Shown here piece after piece: positions 1 through 9,665 of a DNA stretch of 64,000 nucleotides. The translations under genes and the position numbers were made by a program. Position 1 is the stretch's first letter; every line of letters begins with the position of its first letter. The stretch is from Stenotrophomonas lactitubi (GTDB lineage Bacteria > Pseudomonadota > Gammaproteobacteria > Xanthomonadales > Xanthomonadaceae), in the NCBI RefSeq assembly GCF_002803515.1, contig NZ_PHQX01000001.1, positions 3,100,001 to 3,164,000 of the forward strand, given 5' to 3'. Below the pieces are notes generated by a model, which saw only the letters and a program-made list of their open reading frames with translations, was not told where the DNA came from and made no database searches.

Positions 1-1060
1 AGATCTGGCCGATGGTGTCGTGCGAGGTGTGCTTGATGCGCATGCGCGGGATGTAACCCAGCTGCATGGCCTGGCGCGAGACCGAGAAAGCGCCGGTGAT
101 GACCGACTGCGAGGCGATCACTGCGGCCATCGTGGCCAGCACGATCATCGGGTACAGCGCCCACGACGGTACCGCCTCGAAGAACGGGTTCTTCACCGCC
201 TCGGGGTGATTGAGCACCAGCGCGCCCTGCCCCAGGTAGTTCAGCACCAGGCACGGCAGCACGAAGAAGTACCAGGCGTGGCGGATCGGCTTGGCACCGA
301 AGTGACCCATGTCGGCATACAGCGCCTCGCCACCGGTCACCGCCAGCACCACTGCGCCGAGGATGAAGATGCTGTGCCAGCCGTGTTCCATGAAGAAGCG
401 GATCGCCCACCACGGGTTGAACGCTTTCAGCACTTCCGGCGCATCGACGATGTTGTAGATGCCGATCGCCGCCAGCGAAATGAACCAGATCGAGGTGATG
501 GGGCCGAACAGCTTGCCGATCTTCTCGGTGCCAAAGCGCTGCACCGCGAACACCGCCAGCAGCACTACCACGGTGATCGGCACGATGAAGGCATGCAGCC
601 CCGGCGCGGCAACCTCCAGGCCTTCGACCGCACCAAGCACCGATATCGCCGGGGTGATCACCCCATCGCCGAAGAACAGCGAGGCGCCGAAGATGCCGAG
701 GATGCCGACCACATAGGCCGAGCGTGACCCGTTGCGCAGCGTGCGCTGGGTCAGCGCCATCAGCGCCATGATGCCGCCCTCACCGTCATTGTCGGCGCGC
801 ATGATGATGGTCACGTACTTCAGGGTGACCACGATGTTCAGCGCCCAGAACGCCAGCGACAGCACGCCCAGCACGGTGTCATGGTCGCTGGTGAGCCCGT
901 AGTGCGGCGAGAACGCCTCCTTCAGGGTGTACAGCGGGCTGGTGCCGATATCGCCGAAGACCACGCCGATCGCACCGATGATCAGCGCCAGCCCCCCGGC
1001 GGGGGGAGCGTGACCATGGCCGCCATGGGCGGCGGTGTGCGGGGTTTGACTGCTGGACAT
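1..1060 (-). CDS. kup: Kup-type potassium uptake permease, 3' part missing
   Basis: Inner-membrane K+ transporter of the KUP/HAK family (K+/H+ symport in the family). The reading frame is open from an ATG at 1058-1060 to the window edge, giving about the first 353 residues. After a short Gly/His-rich N-terminus the sequence has the family core with [12 protein letters not shown] near residue 35, [11 protein letters not shown] in the second part, and several long hydrophobic segments. The C-terminal half and stop lie outside the window. The gene begins 49 bp after ruvA on the same strand, so it may be read through from the ruvCA operon. Family assignment is secure; expression and regulation cannot be seen. 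Confidence 0.95.
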   Translation of the reverse strand, partial: MSSSQTPHTAAHGGHGHAPPAGGLALIIGAIGVVFGDIGTSPLYTLKEAFSPHYGLTSDHDTVLGVLSLAFWALNIVVTLKYVTIIMRADNDGEGGIMALMALTQRTLRNGSRSAYVVGILGIFGASLFFGDGVITPAISVLGAVEGLEVAAPGLHAFIVPITVVVLLAVFAVQRFGTEKIGKLFGPITSIWFISLAAIGIYNIVDAPEVLKAFNPWWAIRFFMEHGWHSIFILGAVVLAVTGGEALYADMGHFGAKPIRHAWYFFVLPCLVLNYLGQGALVLNHPEAVKNPFFEAVPSWALYPMIVLATMAAVIASQSVITGAFSVSRQAMQLGYIPRMRIKHTSHDTIGQI

Positions 1061-1109
1061 GGGGCTCCTGGCGAAGCTCAGGCTGTAATGGAAAAGGGAA
1101 CGGAGCGGC

Positions 1110-1703
1110 TCAACGCAGCGCCGACTGCAGGGCCTTGCGGATGACCATGGCCACTTCGTCGCCCTCGTTGAAGGCTTCGCGCGCCATCCGCGCCGCCTCG
1201 GTCGGCTTGTAGCCCAGCTGCTGCAGCGCCACGGTGGCATCGGACAGCGGATCGGCCGGGGCCGGGCCACTGCCGGTCGGCAGTGCGCCACCGGCGCCGA
1301 ACTGCGCCGCGCGGTCACGCAGCTCCAGCACCATGCGCTCGGCGGTCTTCTTGCCGATGCCGGGGATGCGGGTCAGCGCGGTGATGTCGCCGGCCTGGAC
1401 CATGCGTGCGAATTCTTCGACGGTGACGCCGGACAACACGGCCAGCGCGATCTTCGCGCCGATGCCGCTGACCCGCTGCACGTCGCGGAACAGGCGGCGC
1501 TCGCCTTCGCGCAGGAAGCCGTACAGCGAGACGCTGTCTTCCTTCTGCGAATAGTGGGTGTAGAGGATGACCTCACGGCCGAGCTCGGGCAGGTCGTAGA
1601 AGGTGCTCATCGGCGCCTCCAGCTCGTAGCCCACTCCGTTGACGTCCACCACCAGCCACGGCGGCGCCTTGTAGGCGACGATTCCGCGCAGTCGACCGAT
1701 CAT
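1110..1703 (-). CDS. ruvA: Holliday junction branch migration protein RuvA
   Basis: Binds the four-way Holliday junction as a tetramer and loads the RuvB motor in recombinational repair. The 197-residue protein has the usual length, beginning MIGRLRGIV. It shows the N-terminal OB domain, the two helix-hairpin-helix motifs around residues 70-130 (SGIGAKIAL and [11 protein letters not shown]), and the C-terminal three-helix domain that contacts RuvB. It lies 13 bp after ruvC on the same strand, so the two are co-transcribed. ruvB is not the next gene; kup is. Confidence 0.97.
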   Translation of the reverse strand: MIGRLRGIVAYKAPPWLVVDVNGVGYELEAPMSTFYDLPELGREVILYTHYSQKEDSVSLYGFLREGERRLFRDVQRVSGIGAKIALAVLSGVTVEEFARMVQAGDITALTRIPGIGKKTAERMVLELRDRAAQFGAGGALPTGSGPAPADPLSDATVALQQLGYKPTEAARMAREAFNEGDEVAMVIRKALQSALR

Positions 1704-1716
1704 TGCGTGCAGCTCC

Positions 1717-2238
1717 TCATTTGCGGCCCCACGCCTGGCGGGCAGTCAGCCCCAGGCGGTTGGCCGTTGCCCTTACGTGGGCATGGGTGATGGCCACGGC
1801 CAACGCGTCGGCCGCGTCGGCCTGCAGCTTGGTTTTCAGGTTGAGCATGAGCCCGACCATGTGTTGAACCTGTTGCTTTTCGGCGCCGCCACGACCGACC
1901 ACCGCCAGCTTGATCTCGCTGGCGGCGTATTCGTGCACCGGCAGGTCGCGCAGCACCACCGCCGAAATCGCCGCGCCACGGGCCTGGCCCAGCTTCAGCG
2001 CCGAATCGGGGTTGCGCGCCATGAACACCTTTTCGATGGCCACTTCCTGCGGCTGGTACTCGTGGCACAGCTCGGCCAGGCCCAGCACCAGCAGCTTCAT
2101 GCGCTGCGGGAAGTCATCGGCCCCGAGCAGCACCAGCGGCTGGTGATGCACGTGGCTGACCCGGCCGCTGGCATCGACATCGATGATGCCGACCCCGGTC
2201 CGTTGTGAACCCGGGTCGATGCCGAGAATACGGGTCAT
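1717..2238 (-). CDS. ruvC: Holliday junction resolvase RuvC
   Basis: Mg2+-dependent endonuclease that resolves Holliday junctions together with RuvAB. The 173-residue protein starts [15 protein letters not shown]; Asp8 of the IDPG motif is the first catalytic acidic residue of the RNase-H-like fold. Further acidic residues follow in VAIEKVF and near the C-terminus ([12 protein letters not shown]). Normal length for the family. It forms the first part of a ruvC-ruvA pair and follows yebC, an order common in proteobacteria. Confidence 0.97.
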   Translation of the reverse strand: MTRILGIDPGSQRTGVGIIDVDASGRVSHVHHQPLVLLGADDFPQRMKLLVLGLAELCHEYQPQEVAIEKVFMARNPDSALKLGQARGAAISAVVLRDLPVHEYAASEIKLAVVGRGGAEKQQVQHMVGLMLNLKTKLQADAADALAVAITHAHVRATANRLGLTARQAWGRK

Positions 2239-2367
2239 GCGGCACGCACACAGGCGCCGCTGATCCGGGAAGGACGCATGCGGCGGTGATGGCTGGAAAC
2301 GTCTGGGGTCATCATGGTCCGCATTGTCCGCTCACCGGCCGCCAAAGGCGACCGGTGGAGCGTACGT

Positions 2368-3099
2368 TCAGGCGTAGGCGTCCGCGCCGAGATCGGCGTT
2401 GGAGTAAACGTCCTGCACGTCGTCGAGGTCTTCCAGCATGTCCAGCAGCTTCTTGACCTGCAGGACGGTGTCGCCCTCGACCTTGATGTCGTTGTCGGCA
2501 CGGAAGGTCAGCTCGGCATGGTCCGGCGTGCGGCCAGCCGCCTGCATCGCATCCTTGACCGCGTGGAAGCTGTCCGCGGCGGTGAGCACGTCGATCGCGC
2601 CATCCTCCGGGTAGACCACGATGTCATCGGCACCGGCCTCGATGGCCGCTTCGGAGATGGCGTCCTCATCGGCGCCAGCAGCGTAATGCAGCACGCCCAC
2701 GCGCTTGAACATGAAGCTGACCGAGCCTTCGGTGCCCATGTTGCCGCCGCACTTGCTGAACGCATGGCGGACATCGGCCACGGTGCGCACGCGGTTGTCG
2801 GTCAGGCAATCGACGATGACGGCCACGCCACCGGGAGCGTAGCCCTCGTAGCGGATCTCTTCGTACTCGACGCCTTCCAGTTCACCGGTGGCCTTCTTGA
2901 TGGCGCGCTCGATCACGTCCTTGGACATGTTCGCGGTCAACGCCTTGTCCACCGCCACACGCAGGCGCGGGTTGTTGTTGGGGTCGCCTCCACCGCCGCG
3001 CGCGGCGACGCCGATCTCACGGATGATCTTGGTGAAAATCTTGCCGCGCTTCGCGTCAGACGCGTTTTTGCGGTTCTCGATGGAGGGGCCTCTACCCAT
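2368..3099 (-). CDS. yebC: YebC/PmpR (TACO1) family protein
   Basis: Conserved cytoplasmic protein of 243 residues. Members have been described as DNA-binding regulators and, more recently, as factors that help ribosomes through difficult peptides; which role applies here is not shown. It starts [20 protein letters not shown], with the three-domain YebC sequence following ([15 protein letters not shown] near residue 28, GGTLGTEG-like [12 protein letters not shown] in the middle, and EVTFRADN-like ELTFRADND near residue 205). It sits upstream of ruvCA on the same strand with a gap of about 130 bp, the classic neighbourhood. Confidence 0.93.
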   Translation of the reverse strand: MGRGPSIENRKNASDAKRGKIFTKIIREIGVAARGGGGDPNNNPRLRVAVDKALTANMSKDVIERAIKKATGELEGVEYEEIRYEGYAPGGVAVIVDCLTDNRVRTVADVRHAFSKCGGNMGTEGSVSFMFKRVGVLHYAAGADEDAISEAAIEAGADDIVVYPEDGAIDVLTAADSFHAVKDAMQAAGRTPDHAELTFRADNDIKVEGDTVLQVKKLLDMLEDLDDVQDVYSNADLGADAYA

Positions 3100-3203
3100 G
3101 GGTCTTTCCGTACGTGCGTTGATGGATAAGGCCGCGGATTCTACCTGATCGGGCCCGGCGACCGTGTCGAGGGCGGACAGATGCCGCAGGGCACGGCGCC
3201 CCG

Positions 3204-3229
3204 GTAGCGCCGGGCCATGCCCGGCGAGC
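3204..3229 (+). repeat. REP/SMAG-type palindrome
   Basis: A GTAG tetranucleotide followed by an imperfect GC-rich palindrome (GCCGGGC-CAT-GCCCGGC core). The same unit recurs at 11633 and 27500. It lies between the alpha/beta hydrolase and yebC. The shape and GTAG flank match the SMAG repeats known from S. maltophilia. Confidence 0.8.
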
Positions 3230-3252
3230 GCAGCGGCGCTGGGTGACGTCGC

Positions 3253-3885
3253 TCAGGCCGCAGCGGCGTCCCGGCCATGGTCGAACTGGCCATGGCGGAG
3301 GAAATGCGCGGTCTGCCGCGCGGCATCGGGTGACACCACCAGGCCGCTGTGGCTGGTGCGCACCACGCAATGGTCGGCCAGGCCCGGCAGGCGGGTCTCG
3401 GCCAGTGCCACGGTACCGTCGGAATCATCATCCAGCGCCCCGAGCAGGCTGCCCAGCCCATGCGGCACCGAGCCGGCGATCAGGCCGACCGCGGCCTTGC
3501 CCTGCCAATCCGGCAGCCCATCCAGCAACAATTCGCTGCTGCGGCCCAGGGCCAGGCCCCAACCATGTTCGGACAACGAGCGTGCGGTGCCACTGCCACG
3601 CAGTGGCGAACCCAGGCAGACCACGCGCTGCACGGGCAGCTGCGGCTGCCGGCGCAGGGCTTCCAGCGCCAGCAGACCGCCAAGGCTGTGCCCGACCAGC
3701 GACAGCGGGCCTGCGTCTGCCAGCCGCTCCAGCAACTGCGGAACGGCCACATCGGGGCCGCCGAATACGGACGAGTAGCCAAAGGTATGGACCTGGAAGC
3801 CACGCGCGCGCAGGCGCCAGGCCAGTGGCCCGACCCAGGCACGGGCATTCCAGATGCCATGCAACAACAGAACGGGGGGAGTCAT
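3253..3885 (-). CDS. Alpha/beta hydrolase
   Basis: Small cytoplasmic alpha/beta-hydrolase fold protein of 210 residues. The chosen start is the ATG at 3885 (MTPPVLLLHG), with a GGGGGGAGT-type purine stretch just upstream on the coding side being absent, so the start is by homology. Visible features are the HG oxyanion motif near residue 9, the nucleophile elbow GHSLGG near residue 67, and a late TSHSG that carries the likely catalytic His. No signal peptide. Related to esterase/lipase-like proteins of the PGAP1/YdeN sort; the substrate is unknown. Lies between the acetyltransferase and yebC. Confidence 0.85.
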   Translation of the reverse strand: MTPPVLLLHGIWNARAWVGPLAWRLRARGFQVHTFGYSSVFGGPDVAVPQLLERLADAGPLSLVGHSLGGLLALEALRRQPQLPVQRVVCLGSPLRGSGTARSLSEHGWGLALGRSSELLLDGLPDWQGKAAVGLIAGSVPHGLGSLLGALDDDSDGTVALAETRLPGLADHCVVRTSHSGLVVSPDAARQTAHFLRHGQFDHGRDAAAA

Positions 3886-3962
3886 GTGCAACAGCCTGGC
3901 GGTCAGCGGGGCGGAACTACGGTGATTGAACAGAAGCCAGGGGCAAGCGGCGGTGAACGGCT

Positions 3963-4484
3963 TCAGGCCGGATGCGGCAGACGGCGCAGGATGAACTCAA
4001 GATCGTTGGTATCACCCACCGGGAACAGGTACTCGCCGGCCTTTTCGAAACCATACCGGGCGTAGAAACGCTGGGCACCGAAGTTTTCCGACCACACACC
4101 CAGCCACAGCGTGCGCGGGCCGTCGTGCTCCAGCCAGGCCAGCGCGGTTTCCAGCAGGCGGCTGCCCCAGCCGCAGCTCTGCTGCGTCTTGACCAGGTAC
4201 AGGCGCTTGAGTTCGCCGTCACCGGGCTTCACGTCCGGGTGCGGCAGCCCACAGGGGCCGGCAGCGGCGTGGCCGACCGCCTCCCCATCCAGCTCCAGCA
4301 GCCACACCGCGTAATCGGGGTGGCCCAGGATCGTGCGCTGGCGCTCGACCGTGTAGGACTCGTCGATGAAGTCCTGCAGATCCTGCGGCGGATACAGATG
4401 TCCGAAGGTCTCGGTGAACGTGCGCGCGGCCAGCGCCGACAGGGTCGGCGCGTCGTCCACAGTGGCGCGGCGGATCGAATACAT
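3963..4484 (-). CDS. GNAT-family N-acetyltransferase
   Basis: Acetyl-CoA-dependent transferase of the GNAT superfamily, 173 residues from the ATG at 4484 (MYSIRRATVDD). The acetyl-CoA binding region is seen as KRLYLVKTQQSCGWGSRLLE, where the usual Q/RxxGxG/A loop appears as QSCGWG, followed by the motif-B region WLGVWSENFGAQRFYARYGF. The acceptor substrate cannot be deduced. It is downstream of the poly-acidic protein gene on the same strand; an upstream in-frame alternative start at 4520 would overlap that gene. Confidence 0.88.
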   Translation of the reverse strand: MYSIRRATVDDAPTLSALAARTFTETFGHLYPPQDLQDFIDESYTVERQRTILGHPDYAVWLLELDGEAVGHAAAGPCGLPHPDVKPGDGELKRLYLVKTQQSCGWGSRLLETALAWLEHDGPRTLWLGVWSENFGAQRFYARYGFEKAGEYLFPVGDTNDLEFILRRLPHPA

Positions 4485-4516
4485 GGGTCGAGTTGACGTC
4501 AGGACAACGGTTCGGG

Positions 4517-4855
4517 TCAAGCCCGCTCCGCCGGTTCCTTTTCGTCTTCTTCTTCCTCTTCCTCTTCTTCGTATTCCTCGTCGTCCTCTTCTTCCTCGCC
4601 TTCGTCCTCTTCTTCGCCTTCCTCGTCCTCGTCGTACTCTTCCTCTTCGTCGTCTTCGTAATCCTCGACGCCGAAGTCTTCACCATCCCAGCGACCTTCG
4701 CCGTCGGCGACGAAGGTCAGGGCCATGGCCGACGGGTTGGTACCGACGCGGACCAGCCAACCACCGAAGACACGTGCACGCTCGGTGACCAGGTTGGCCT
4801 CGGAGCCTTCATTGCCCAGCTTTTCCCACTCCAGCGAAAACGCAAACTCGGTCAT
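4517..4855 (-). CDS. Small protein with poly-Glu/Asp C-terminal half
   Basis: A 112-residue protein of unknown function. Residues 1-57 look like a small folded domain (starts MTEFAFSLEWEKL, contains GGWLVRVG). From about residue 58 to 108 nearly every residue is Glu or Asp with a few Tyr and Gly, ending KEPAERA. Its ATG is 16 bp after the aspS stop on the same strand, so it should be co-expressed with aspartyl-tRNA synthetase. The purine/pyrimidine skew of the region comes from GAA/GAG/GAC repeats and makes the antisense frame look like a Phe/Leu-rich membrane protein, which is an artefact. Acidic tails of this kind can mimic nucleic acids or bind basic proteins, but nothing here shows that. 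Confidence 0.8.
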   Translation of the reverse strand: MTEFAFSLEWEKLGNEGSEANLVTERARVFGGWLVRVGTNPSAMALTFVADGEGRWDGEDFGVEDYEDDEEEEYDEDEEGEEEDEGEEEEDDEEYEEEEEEEEDEKEPAERA

Positions 4856-4871
4856 TGCCTGGATCTCCTGA

Positions 4872-6623
4872 TCAGTTTTTCTTGGGGCGAACCTGGATGT
4901 GCACTTCGGCCAGCTGCTCGTCGACGATCGGCGACGGCGCGTCGGTCATCAGATCCTGTGCACCGGTGGTCTTCGGGAACGGGATGACGTCGCGGATCGA
5001 CTCGGTGCCGGCCATCAGCGCGGCGATACGGTCGATACCGAAGGCGATGCCACCGTGCGGCGGCGCGCCGTAGTTCAGCGCGTCGAGCAGGAAGCCGAAC
5101 TTGGCACGGGCTTCTTCGGCACCGATGCCGAGCAGCTCGAACACCGCGCTCTGCATGTCGGGGCGGTGGATACGGATCGAACCGCCGCCGATTTCATTGC
5201 CGTTGAGCACCATGTCGTAGCCGCGCGAAACGGCAGTCTTGGCGTGCGCGCGCAGATCGGCGATGTCGTCCACGGCCGGCGCGGTGAAGGGGTGATGCAG
5301 GGCGACGTAGCGCTGCGCTTCCTCGTCCCACTCGAACATCGGGAAGTCGGTGACCCACAGCGGCGCCCAGCTGTCGGCGACCAGACCGAAGTCCTTGCCG
5401 GCCTTCAGGCGCAGCGCGCCCATGAAGTCGGACACCTTGTTGTAGCCGCCGGCACCGAAGAACACGATGTCGCCGTTGCCGGCGCCGACGTGGGCCACCA
5501 GCGCGGCGAAGCCTTCTTCGCTGAAGAACTTCTGGATCGGCGAGCTGATTTCACCGTTCTCGCCCACCTTGATGTAGGCCAGGCCCTTCGCGCCGTACTT
5601 GGCGGCGTGCGCGGCGTACTCATCGATCTGCTTGCGCGACAGGCTGGCACCACCCGGGATGCGCAGCGCGGCGACGCGGCCATCGGCATCGTTGGCAGCA
5701 GCGGTGAACACCGGGAATTCGCTGGTCTTGACCAGTTCGGCCACGTCCACCAGTTCCAGCGCGATGCGCAGGTCCGGCTTGTCCGAACCGTAGCGACGCA
5801 TCGCCTCGGCCCAGGTCATGCGCGGGAAGCTGGCCTCCAGTTCGACGTCGACCACTTCCTTGAAGATGCCGCGGATCATGTCTTCGACGAAATCCTGCAC
5901 GTCGCGCTCGCGGACGAAGGCGAACTCCATGTCCAGCTGGGTGAATTCCAGCTGGCGGTCGGCGCGCAGGGCCTCGTCGCGGAAGCAGCGCGCGATCTGG
6001 TAGTAGCGGTCGAAGCCGGCCACCATCAGGATCTGCTTGAACAGCTGCGGGCTCTGCGGCAGGGCGTAGAACTCGCCCGGATGCATGCGCGCCGGCACCA
6101 GGAAGTCGCGTGCGCCTTCCGGGGTGGCCTTGGTCAGGATCGGGGTTTCGATGTCCTGGAAACCCTTTTCGTCCAGGTGGCGGCGCAGGGCCTGCACCAG
6201 CTTGATGCGGGTGCGCTGCATGCGCTGCATTTCCGGACGGCGCAGGTCCAGGTAGCGGTACTTCAGGCGGGTTTCTTCGCCCGGGTTCTCATGCGCGTGG
6301 AACGGCAGCGGTGCGGCCTTGTTCAGCACGGTGATGGCGGTGGCGATCACTTCCACCTTGCCGGTGCGCAGCTTGTCGTTGACCGCGTGGCGGGCGCGCA
6401 CAACACCTTCCACCTGCAGCACGTCCTCATAGCCCAGGCTGGCGGCCACGGCGAACACTTCGGCGTTGTCAAGCTCCACCGTCACCTGCACGATGCCTTC
6501 ATGATCGCGGAGATCGATGAAGCAGACGCCGCCCTGGTTACGGGCCACGTCGGTCCAGCCGGCGAGGGTGACAGTCTGGCCAATCAGGGTCTCATCGACC
6601 AGGCCGCAGAAGTGGGTACGCAT
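4872..6623 (-). CDS. aspS: Aspartyl-tRNA synthetase
   Basis: Class II aminoacyl-tRNA synthetase that charges tRNA-Asp. 583 residues, the length of the bacterial type with a GAD insertion. The N-terminal OB anticodon-binding domain starts [18 protein letters not shown]; the class II motif 2 region is seen as [18 protein letters not shown] near residue 218; motif 3 is GIAFGIDRI near residue 536. ATG at 6623 preceded by a purine-rich stretch. First gene of a minus-strand run with the acidic protein; divergent from the DUF3011 gene. Confidence 0.98.
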   Translation of the reverse strand: MRTHFCGLVDETLIGQTVTLAGWTDVARNQGGVCFIDLRDHEGIVQVTVELDNAEVFAVAASLGYEDVLQVEGVVRARHAVNDKLRTGKVEVIATAITVLNKAAPLPFHAHENPGEETRLKYRYLDLRRPEMQRMQRTRIKLVQALRRHLDEKGFQDIETPILTKATPEGARDFLVPARMHPGEFYALPQSPQLFKQILMVAGFDRYYQIARCFRDEALRADRQLEFTQLDMEFAFVRERDVQDFVEDMIRGIFKEVVDVELEASFPRMTWAEAMRRYGSDKPDLRIALELVDVAELVKTSEFPVFTAAANDADGRVAALRIPGGASLSRKQIDEYAAHAAKYGAKGLAYIKVGENGEISSPIQKFFSEEGFAALVAHVGAGNGDIVFFGAGGYNKVSDFMGALRLKAGKDFGLVADSWAPLWVTDFPMFEWDEEAQRYVALHHPFTAPAVDDIADLRAHAKTAVSRGYDMVLNGNEIGGGSIRIHRPDMQSAVFELLGIGAEEARAKFGFLLDALNYGAPPHGGIAFGIDRIAALMAGTESIRDVIPFPKTTGAQDLMTDAPSPIVDEQLAEVHIQVRPKKN

Positions 6624-6783
6624 GGGGGGAAAGCTCCGCTGGAGAACGCCGGCGCCTGATGGGGGCCGGAAAGCCTCTTATTCTGCGGCCGAGGCCCCGG
6701 CCGGGGCAAATGCAGACGGTCACGCGGGCTTGATCGCCCCCGTCCTTATAGTCGCGCACCTACTCCCGTATGGGGATGTCGCC

Positions 6784-7536
6784 ATGAAACCGCAGTCCCT
6801 GGCCAGCCTGGCCGTGATCCTCGGTACCTTTACCGCGCTCGCCCTGCCCTCCGCCCCTGCCGCCGCGCAGGACGGGGTGGTTCGCTGCGAGAGCCAGAAC
6901 AACCGCGAACGTGTCTGCAACACCGGCTGGCGCGACGCGCAGCTGGTCCGCCAACTGTCCGGCTCGGCCTGCGTGGAGGGCCGCACCTGGGGCACCCGCA
7001 ATGGCAGCATCTGGGTCAACAACGGCTGCCGCGCCGAATTCACCCAGGGACGAGGTGGCTGGGGTGGCGGCAACGGTGGCGGTTGGGGAGGCGGCAACGG
7101 CAACGGCGGCACCGTGCGCTGCGAAAGCCAGGACAACCGCGAACGCAGCTGCCCGGTCGGCTGGCGCAACGCGCGCGTGGTCCGGCAGATATCCGGCACC
7201 CAATGCGTGGAAGGCCAGAACTGGGGCGTGCGCAATGGCGCCATCTGGGTCAACCGCGGCTGCCGCGCCGAGTTCGCAGAAGCCCGCGGTGGCTGGGGCG
7301 GCGGCAATGGTGGGGGCAATGGCGGCGGCTGGGGTGGCGGCAACAGCAACTACAGCGTGACCTGCAGCAGCAACAACAACCGCCAGCAGAGCTGCAACTG
7401 GGATGAACGCCAGGGCCGGCCGGTGCTGCAGCAGCAGCTGTCCGGAAGTGCCTGCCAGGAAGGCCGGACCTGGGGCTACTCGCGCGGCAACGTGTGGGTC
7501 AGCAATGGCTGCCGGGCGCGCTTCGGCACGCGTTGA
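6784..7536 (+). CDS. Secreted DUF3011 protein with three repeats and Gly/Trp linkers
   Basis: Exported protein of unknown function, 250 residues from the ATG at 6784. Residues 1-28 form a Sec signal peptide ending APAAAQ. Three DUF3011-type units follow, each beginning with V(R/T)C(E/S)S and ending with NGCRA(E/R)F or RGCRAEF, with four conserved Cys per unit that could form disulfides. The units are joined by two low-complexity linkers made of Gly, Trp and Asn (GGWGGGNGG). The upstream in-frame ATG at 6517 would run into aspS, so it was rejected. Diverges from aspS; convergent with the lipoprotein gene. Confidence 0.85.
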   Translation: MKPQSLASLAVILGTFTALALPSAPAAAQDGVVRCESQNNRERVCNTGWRDAQLVRQLSGSACVEGRTWGTRNGSIWVNNGCRAEFTQGRGGWGGGNGGGWGGGNGNGGTVRCESQDNRERSCPVGWRNARVVRQISGTQCVEGQNWGVRNGAIWVNRGCRAEFAEARGGWGGGNGGGNGGGWGGGNSNYSVTCSSNNNRQQSCNWDERQGRPVLQQQLSGSACQEGRTWGYSRGNVWVSNGCRARFGTR

Positions 7537-7599
7537 GGGCAGGGTCGCATCCCTGGCCGACGGCCAGGGCTCTGCCCCTTGGATGCGTGCAATGCTGTG

Positions 7600-7628
7600 G
7601 TCGGAGCCCTCCACAGGAGGGATCCGAC
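7600..7628. terminator. Hairpin between convergent genes
   Basis: A 13 bp stem with one mismatch (GTCGGAGCCCTCC against GGAGGGATCCGAC) around an ACA loop, placed between the ends of the DUF3011 gene and the convergent lipoprotein gene. No clear U-run on either side, so a terminator role is inferred from position only. Confidence 0.45.
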
Positions 7629-7635
7629 CCCGCAA

Positions 7636-8277
7636 TCAGGGTGCCGGCGAAGCCTGATCCCCCCAGGGGGCGGGCGGCAGTGCGACCGGCTTGCTGAGGT
7701 CGAACTGGACCCGGAATCGACGGCCCTCCGGACGGGTCAGCTCGTAGACGAAGCGCTGGTCCGGCTCGATCTCCATCGCCCAGGTGTTGTGGGTTGAAGC
7801 CAGCATGTCGGCACGACGGAACATCGCCACCGATTCGCCATCGGCGGGGAACTGCTGGCGTTCGGCGGTGCCCGGCGGCTTGCTGTCGCCACCGTACAGG
7901 GTGATCGCATCGGGGCTGCCATCGGCATGGCGGTGGTCGTGCTTCAGGCGCACGCCGTGCTCGGTGCGGGTCAATACCCAGGTGCGCGAATGGTCATCGC
8001 CCACGTGGAACGGGATGCGCAGCTCATGCCCCGGGTCGGCACAGCCACGCACATGCATCACCAGCTTCTGCCCGGCAAAGGGATCGTTGCCGGTGGGCGC
8101 CGGCGTGTCTTCCACCACCTTGCCCTCGTAGGCCTGGCCGCAATGGGCTGCGATGGCGGCCATGAAGGCACCGGCCGGTGCGGTCGCCAGATCGTGGTTG
8201 ACCGTATGCGATGGCTGCGAGCAGGCGGCGAGGCCGAGCAGGGCGATGGCGGAAGCAACAGCGGCGATCGGTTTCAT
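7636..8277 (-). CDS. Putative lipoprotein
   Basis: 213-residue protein, starting MKPIAAVASAIALLG with a lipobox LAAC at about residues 16-19, so it should be a lipid-anchored envelope protein. The mature part has no domain I recognise; it contains a beta-rich central part with DDHSRTWVLTRTEHGVRLKHDHRH and TLYGGDSKPPG. Conserved-hypothetical type in Stenotrophomonas, by impression only. Alone on the minus strand between the DUF3011 gene and the antiporter. Confidence 0.75.
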   Translation of the reverse strand: MKPIAAVASAIALLGLAACSQPSHTVNHDLATAPAGAFMAAIAAHCGQAYEGKVVEDTPAPTGNDPFAGQKLVMHVRGCADPGHELRIPFHVGDDHSRTWVLTRTEHGVRLKHDHRHADGSPDAITLYGGDSKPPGTAERQQFPADGESVAMFRRADMLASTHNTWAMEIEPDQRFVYELTRPEGRRFRVQFDLSKPVALPPAPWGDQASPAP

Positions 8278-8333
8278 GCCCCAACCCTAACGGCCATGGC
8301 CGATGCGCGCAAACCGCACTTCCTGGATCTGCC

Positions 8334-9548
8334 TCAGCGCTCGGCTGCAGGGGCGGCCGCAACCACTTCGGTCGCCGCCACCGGCGCATCTTCGCCCTGC
8401 CCTGCCGGCTCCTGCTCGACCGGGTCGACATCGAACGGCGTGCGGAACACCAGCGAGGGCAGCAGCGTGGTCAATGCGGCGTACAGCAGCAACGCGCCGA
8501 ACAGCACCGCCGGAATCTGGAAGCGATCGCGCATGATCGCGGCCAGCACCAGGGTGAAGATCAACGTCGGTGCCAGCGCCAGCGACACACGCAGGCTGCT
8601 GCGGAAGCTTTCGCCGAACATCACGCGGCGCTGCAGCCAGACCACCGCGATGCGCAGCGGCAGCACCACCAGGGTGATGACGATGCCCAGCCCCAGCGCT
8701 TCCCAGCTCAGCGCTTCGCTGGGTACCTTGGTGCCGGCGTTGAAGAAATAGAACGGCACGAAGAACGAGGCGAACAGACGCAGCGCATGCAGGTTTTCGT
8801 GCGAGGCCAGCAGCGGCATGCGCTGGTGCAGCAGGCGCGCGACCAGGCCGGCGATGAAGGCGCCGACCAGGTAGTACACGCCCAGCAGGTAGGTGATGTA
8901 CGCCGCTACCATGCCGACCATCACCAGCAGCGAGAATTCCGAGCCCGGCGCATGCGGTGCGACCCAGCGACCGAGCGCGATGAACACCAGCGGCAGGCCG
9001 ACCATCATCGCCAGCAGCGCCGTGCTGGACAGCGCCATGTGCGCCGGATCCCCCGCCTGCAGCACGATGAACAACGCCGCCAGGGCCAGCAGTTCACCGG
9101 CAATGGCCTTGCTGGTGACCCAGAACCGTTCGTCCTCGCTCAGCCCCAGCCGCGACAGCGAATCCATGATGAAGCCGGTGGACGGGGTCAGCAGCGCCAG
9201 CGCCAGCAGCCCTGCCGCCTGCCATGGCAGACCGGCGTAACGCCAGGCCAGCCAACCGACGCCGAACAGGGTCGCACTGCGGATGAGCAGATGCGCCAGC
9301 AGCGGCCACATGCCGCGGCGCAGGGCCTGCAGGTCCACTTCCAGGCCGGCGAACAGGAACAGCGAAGAGATGCCCAGCGTGGCCAGCAGTCCGATGACCG
9401 CGTCGTGCGCCTGGTCGCCCAGCCAGAGCATGCCGATGATGCCGAACAGCAGGCAGGTCAGGGGCGCGGGCAGGCTGAACCGCTGCAGCGCGCGCGGGAT
9501 CACCAGCAGCGCGAAGATCAGCAGCAGGTAGACCAGTTCATGACTCAT
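8334..9548 (-). CDS. CPA2-type cation:proton antiporter
   Basis: Integral inner-membrane protein of 404 residues from the ATG at 9548 (MSHELVYLLL). About a dozen hydrophobic segments span the whole chain; FLFAGLEVDL near residue 67 and a GAFIAGL segment later are typical for the sodium/hydrogen exchanger (Kef/NapA) fold. It lacks a TrkA-N/RCK domain; the C-terminus is a short Ala/Glu/Val-rich tail. Probably exchanges Na+ or K+ for H+. The longer reading frame from 9650 adds a non-homologous stretch and was not used. Confidence 0.85.
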   Translation of the reverse strand: MSHELVYLLLIFALLVIPRALQRFSLPAPLTCLLFGIIGMLWLGDQAHDAVIGLLATLGISSLFLFAGLEVDLQALRRGMWPLLAHLLIRSATLFGVGWLAWRYAGLPWQAAGLLALALLTPSTGFIMDSLSRLGLSEDERFWVTSKAIAGELLALAALFIVLQAGDPAHMALSSTALLAMMVGLPLVFIALGRWVAPHAPGSEFSLLVMVGMVAAYITYLLGVYYLVGAFIAGLVARLLHQRMPLLASHENLHALRLFASFFVPFYFFNAGTKVPSEALSWEALGLGIVITLVVLPLRIAVVWLQRRVMFGESFRSSLRVSLALAPTLIFTLVLAAIMRDRFQIPAVLFGALLLYAALTTLLPSLVFRTPFDVDPVEQEPAGQGEDAPVAATEVVAAAPAAER

Positions 9549-9665
9549 CGGCGACTTCCATGTGGATCGAAGGCGCGCAGGATGCACGCCTGCGCGCGAT
9601 GGGACAAGTAGAACACTGCTGAAAATCAGCCCCTGCCCTGCGACATCCATGCACAGCCGCTGCGG

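Noticed and set aside
4493..4987. Phe/Leu/Val-rich frame that looks like a membrane protein
   Set aside because: It is the antisense reading of the Glu/Asp codons of the poly-acidic protein.
4899..6659. 586-residue frame on the plus strand opposite aspS
   Set aside because: It is antisense to a certain gene. His/Gln/Ala-rich composition without motifs is what GC-rich codon use gives on the opposite strand.
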